From Closterium sp. NIES-65 (lineage: Eukaryota; Streptophyta; Zygnematophyceae; Desmidiales; Closteriaceae), in the NCBI GenBank assembly GCA_948144175.1, contig CANXME010002130.1, forward strand, positions 124,001 through 188,000: DNA of 64,000 nucleotides, given 5' to 3'. Positions 60,931 to 64,000 of this stretch are shown in pieces. Each line of letters opens with the position of its first letter. The first letter of the stretch is position 1. The translations under genes were made by a program, and so were the position numbers. The notes beneath the pieces are model-generated. The model was given only the letters and a program-made list of their open reading frames with translations, had not been told where the DNA came from and searched no databases.

Positions 60931-62644
60931 AGCAGCCCCCCCTACTGCCACTGCCCCCGGTTCCCCCCCCCGTTCGGGTCCCCGCGTCACACCAGGTTGC
61001 TACGTCCCCCCAGGTGTCTGTGTCGTGTCAGGTTCCTACGTCTGTTCCAGTCGCTGCGTCGTGCTCCTGCCGGTCGCTTGCCCACCCCACCATTTTGTGG
61101 CACCACCGGATGGGGCACCCGTCCCTTCCACGTCTGCGCGCTATGTCTAGTCAGCGTCTTGTCCTAGGCCTCCCACGTGTCTTGCCGTCGCTGCCGCCTT
61201 CGCCTGCACCGCCGTGTCGTCCCTGCGTCGAGGGTAGGCTGCGCGCCACCCCTCACTCCTCCTCCCTTCGTCCGGCCACCGAGCCTTTTGAGACGCTTCA
61301 CTTGGACGTCTGGGGCCCAGCCCCTCGTCTAGGCCCTGAGCGTGAGCGTTACTTTCTGGTGGTCGTTGACGACTTCTCCCGCTACACCACAGTGTTCCCT
61401 CTGGCGAAGAAGTCTGAGGTGACTTCTACGCTGATCAGGTGGTTGCTCACCACCGAGGACACTCGTGGTCGTCGTGTCAGCTGTCTCCACTCCGACCGTG
61501 GGGGTGAGTTTCGCTCCGGCATTCTCGCTGGATTCTGTCGCGAGCAGGGCATTCGTCAGTCCTGGACGCTTCCAGAGTCCCCACAGCAGAATGGGGTTGC
61601 TGAGCGCCGCATAGGCCTGGTCATGGAGATCGCCCGCACCTCCCTGACTCACGCCTGTGCCCCCCATTTTCTGTGGCCCTACGCGGTCAGGTACGCCGCG
61701 CACCAGCTGAACCTCTGGCCACGTGTCTCTCGACCAGAGGTTTCACCGACCAGTCTTTGGACAGGGTCCCCTGGTGTTGCGTCGCGGTTTCGTGTCTGGG
61801 GGTGCTTGGCTCTTGTCCGCGACACCTCCGCGGACAAGCTCTCGCCTCGTGCCGTCCCCTGTGTCTTCCTTGGTTTCCCTGAGGACTCCTCTGACTTCAC
61901 CTTTTACCACCCTCCCTCTCACCGGTTCTTTGACTCCCGTGACGTTCGTTTCGAGGAGTCCACTCCGTACTACGTCAGGTACCCCAGTCGAGGTCTCCCG
62001 GTTCCTCCCCCCCCTCTCTTCCTGACTGCCGTTCCCCCTCCTACTCCCCCGGTACAGCCTCCCCCCCCTGGTCCAGCCCCGTCAGGTGTGTCCCAGGCTA
62101 CCCCTCCTCCTTCGGTAGCCCCTCCGGTACAGCCTCCCTCCCCACAGTCCTCCTCGCAGCGTGCCGCTGGTGCTAGCTCTCGAGAGGTTGGTACGGCGCC
62201 TGTTCCTGTACCGGTTTCTGGTTCTGGGGGTGCTGGAGTTGGAGCTGGAGTTGGAGCTGGAGTTGGCACTGGAGTTTCTGGTTCTGGGGGTGCTGGAGTT
62301 GGAGCTGGGGTTGGAGCTGGAGTTTCTGGTTCTGGAGTTGGAGCTGACCCGGTGGGTGCAGAGGACTCTTGTCGTCCGGGAGCTGGTGCTGGCCGCGCGG
62401 ACACTGGGGGTGCTGCGTCTGGGGGTGAGGGTGCGCCTCCTTCGGGTTTAGGTGAGCCTGGGTCTGGAGCTGGTGTTAGTGCTGCCTCTGGGGGTGGTGC
62501 GCCTAGTTCTTCTGGGGTGGACTCTGGAGCTGCCGCTGCTTCGAACACTACTCCACCCCCCCACCCCTACCCGACTAGGCACCAGGCTCGTGTTCGCCGT
62601 GCCCGTGACGAGCAGCTGGCGTTGGAGAGAGAGGAGAGGGAGTT

Positions 62645-62790
62645 ACAGCGGCTGGAGGAGCAGCAGCAGCAGCTGGAGCCGCAGGAGCAGCAGCAGCAGC
62701 AGCAGCAGCTGGACCCGCAGGAGCAGCAGTCCCAGCAGCAGCCGCGTCCGCAGCAGCAGCAGTCGCAGCCGCAGCAGCAGCAGCCACTTC
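62645..62790 (+). repeat. CAG-rich microsatellite in the integrase-RT linker of Copia F
   Basis: A second glutamine-coding array replaces the glycine/alanine units seen in the linkers of B1, D and G4. Upstream of it (62,225-62,345) lies a GGAGTTGGAGCT-type repeat that encodes a G/V/A-rich stretch. Confidence 0.85.
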
Positions 62791-64000
62791 CTCCTCCTGT
62801 CTCGGGTCTTCGGATCCTTGGTCTCCCCTCCCCTTCTCCTCCCTCCTCCGCCTCTCCTCCTGTCTACGGTCCCACGTTTCCTCCTCCTGACTCCTCCCCC
62901 GCTGTTTTCCCCAGTTCTCCGCCCTTGTCCTCTCCTCCTCCGTCTCGTTCTTGGGCTACTCGTCGCTCCCCTCGTGCTCGTCCCTCGTCTCCTGTTCCCT
63001 TCACTGACCTTCGTACTGCCTTCCTTCTTTCTAGTCCACCTCGTCCGTCTCAGTCTGTGCTTCCGTCTCCTCCTGAGTCGGCCCTCACTGTGTCGCTCCC
63101 TACTCCTGTCACTGACTACTACCGCACGTACCGTCCTGTTCTCTCTCGTGTTCTCGCCTCTCTTGTTACTCACCCTCGTGCCTCTGTGTCCTCTGTGTCC
63201 GCTCTTACTGCCGCAGTTACTGACTTTGCCTCTACCCGCCGCCTTGACTACGCCACCACGCTTGTGGCTGCTCCTCCTACCAGTCCTCTGGCCGTCGGGG
63301 GTGTGTCTGCCCTTGGCCGTGACGCCCTAGAGGACAGGCAGTTTGAGCTAGAGTTCCTGGCGGCCGCTTCCCCTCATCTCTGTGCCATGCTCCTCGCCCC
63401 TGAGGGTGACCCCGACGCCCTTGACATTCCGACTCCTTGCACTTACGCTGAGGCAGTGTCAGGGCCTTGGGCCTCTCAGTGGAGAGCTGCCATGGACGCA
63501 GAGATGGCCTCCTACAGATCCACAGGCACCTACGTCGATGAGGTTCCCCCCCCTGGGGCGAACGTAGTCGACGGCATGTGGATCTACAGGGTGAAGCGGC
63601 CACCGGGATCTCCCCCGGTCTTCAAGGCGCGCTACGTGTCTAGAGGTTTCAATCAGCGCGAGGGAGTTGACTTCTTTCAGACCTTCGCACCTACCCCGAA
63701 GATGACCACTCTTCGGGTGTTACTACACGTAGCAGCACAGAGAGACTACGAGTTACACTCTCTTGACTTCTCCACTGCTTTCCTTCAGGGCAGCCTACAC
63801 GAGGAGGTCTGGTTGCGTCGTCCCTCGGCCTTCACTGGCACCTTCCCTCCTGGGACCCAGTGGAGGCTGAGGCGACCTGTTTACGGTCTTCGCCAGGCCC
63901 CTCGTGAGTGGCACGACACTCTGCGTTCTACCCTCTCTGACCTTGGGTTCCAGCCGTCTTCTGCCGACCCGTCGCTGTTCGTTCGTCGTGGCTCCACACC

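Larger units (their letters stand above)
58099..64000 (+). mobile_element. F: Ty1/Copia element running off the right edge
   Basis: A 110-bp LTR (58,099-58,208) begins TGTCAAATGTTG and ends TTTTGACA. The primer-binding site TGGTATCAGCTAGG and a GC-rich leader (58,330-58,880) follow. One open frame starts at 58,956 (MATPRVLRFDADGRPLDF) and is still open at the edge. Parts: gag, a glycine-rich stretch (59,765-59,850), a zinc-knuckle-like segment (60,115-60,200), protease (DSGASHCFF near 60,500), GAG-pre-integrase (WHHRMGHPSLPRL near 61,100), integrase (LDVWGP near 61,305, HSDRGGEF near 61,490, QNGVAERR near 61,590), a long linker (62,000-63,100) and the start of RT (from about 63,490). It is related to but distinct from A, B1 and D. 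What is visible looks whole. Confidence 0.92.

Overview
The window is eukaryotic, most likely nuclear DNA of a green-lineage organism. A streptophyte alga is my best guess, at low confidence. The evidence is Ty1/Copia elements and chromodomain Ty3/Gypsy elements primed at sites of the plant initiator-Met tRNA type (TGGTATCAGAGC and variants), GT-AG introns, and one host gene whose protein and first exon boundary look plant-like. No rRNA, standard tRNA gene, CRISPR array or bacterial-type operon was seen.

Layout. Positions 1 to about 54,943 are a deep nest of LTR retrotransposons. The outermost visible layer is an old plus-strand Gypsy (G1, from 4,301, pieces to about 54,943). Into it went a minus-strand Gypsy of another family (G3, 1,893-4,300, itself hit by Copia A, 1-1,892), a Copia fragment of another family (about 5,386-6,160), a 1.6-kb non-autonomous LTR element (N1, 7,574-9,174) and a minus-strand Gypsy (G2, 11,252-54,808). 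G2 in turn holds Copia B1 (13,959-21,075, in its RT), Copia C1 (23,688-43,126, in its 5' LTR) and Gypsy G4 (43,272-54,769, in the same LTR). C1 holds minus-strand Copia C2 (29,988-43,031, in its 3' LTR), and C2 holds Copia D (about 34,060-40,859). Five of these insertions show readable 5-bp target-site duplications, which fixes much of the order of events.

Positions 54,944-57,614 are a small host island. It contains a complete five-exon gene for the TRAPP vesicle-tethering subunit BET3/TRAPPC3 (185 residues). Its third intron begins with a 19-bp minisatellite grown from the exon 3/intron 3 splice junction, and partial copies of exon 4 flank the real exon 4.

Positions 57,615-64,000 are again retroelements: an LTR of the C1 family, cut by a Copia (F) that runs open to the window edge.

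The most unusual structures are (i) the BET3 splice-donor minisatellite with its shattered exon 4 copies, and (ii) G4, where a 5.35-kb Copia segment without LTRs sits in a Gypsy between two 610-bp direct copies of Gypsy sequence. There one natural reading frame passes from Copia into Gypsy. Retroelements are described only as fossils: family, extent, parts and general state.
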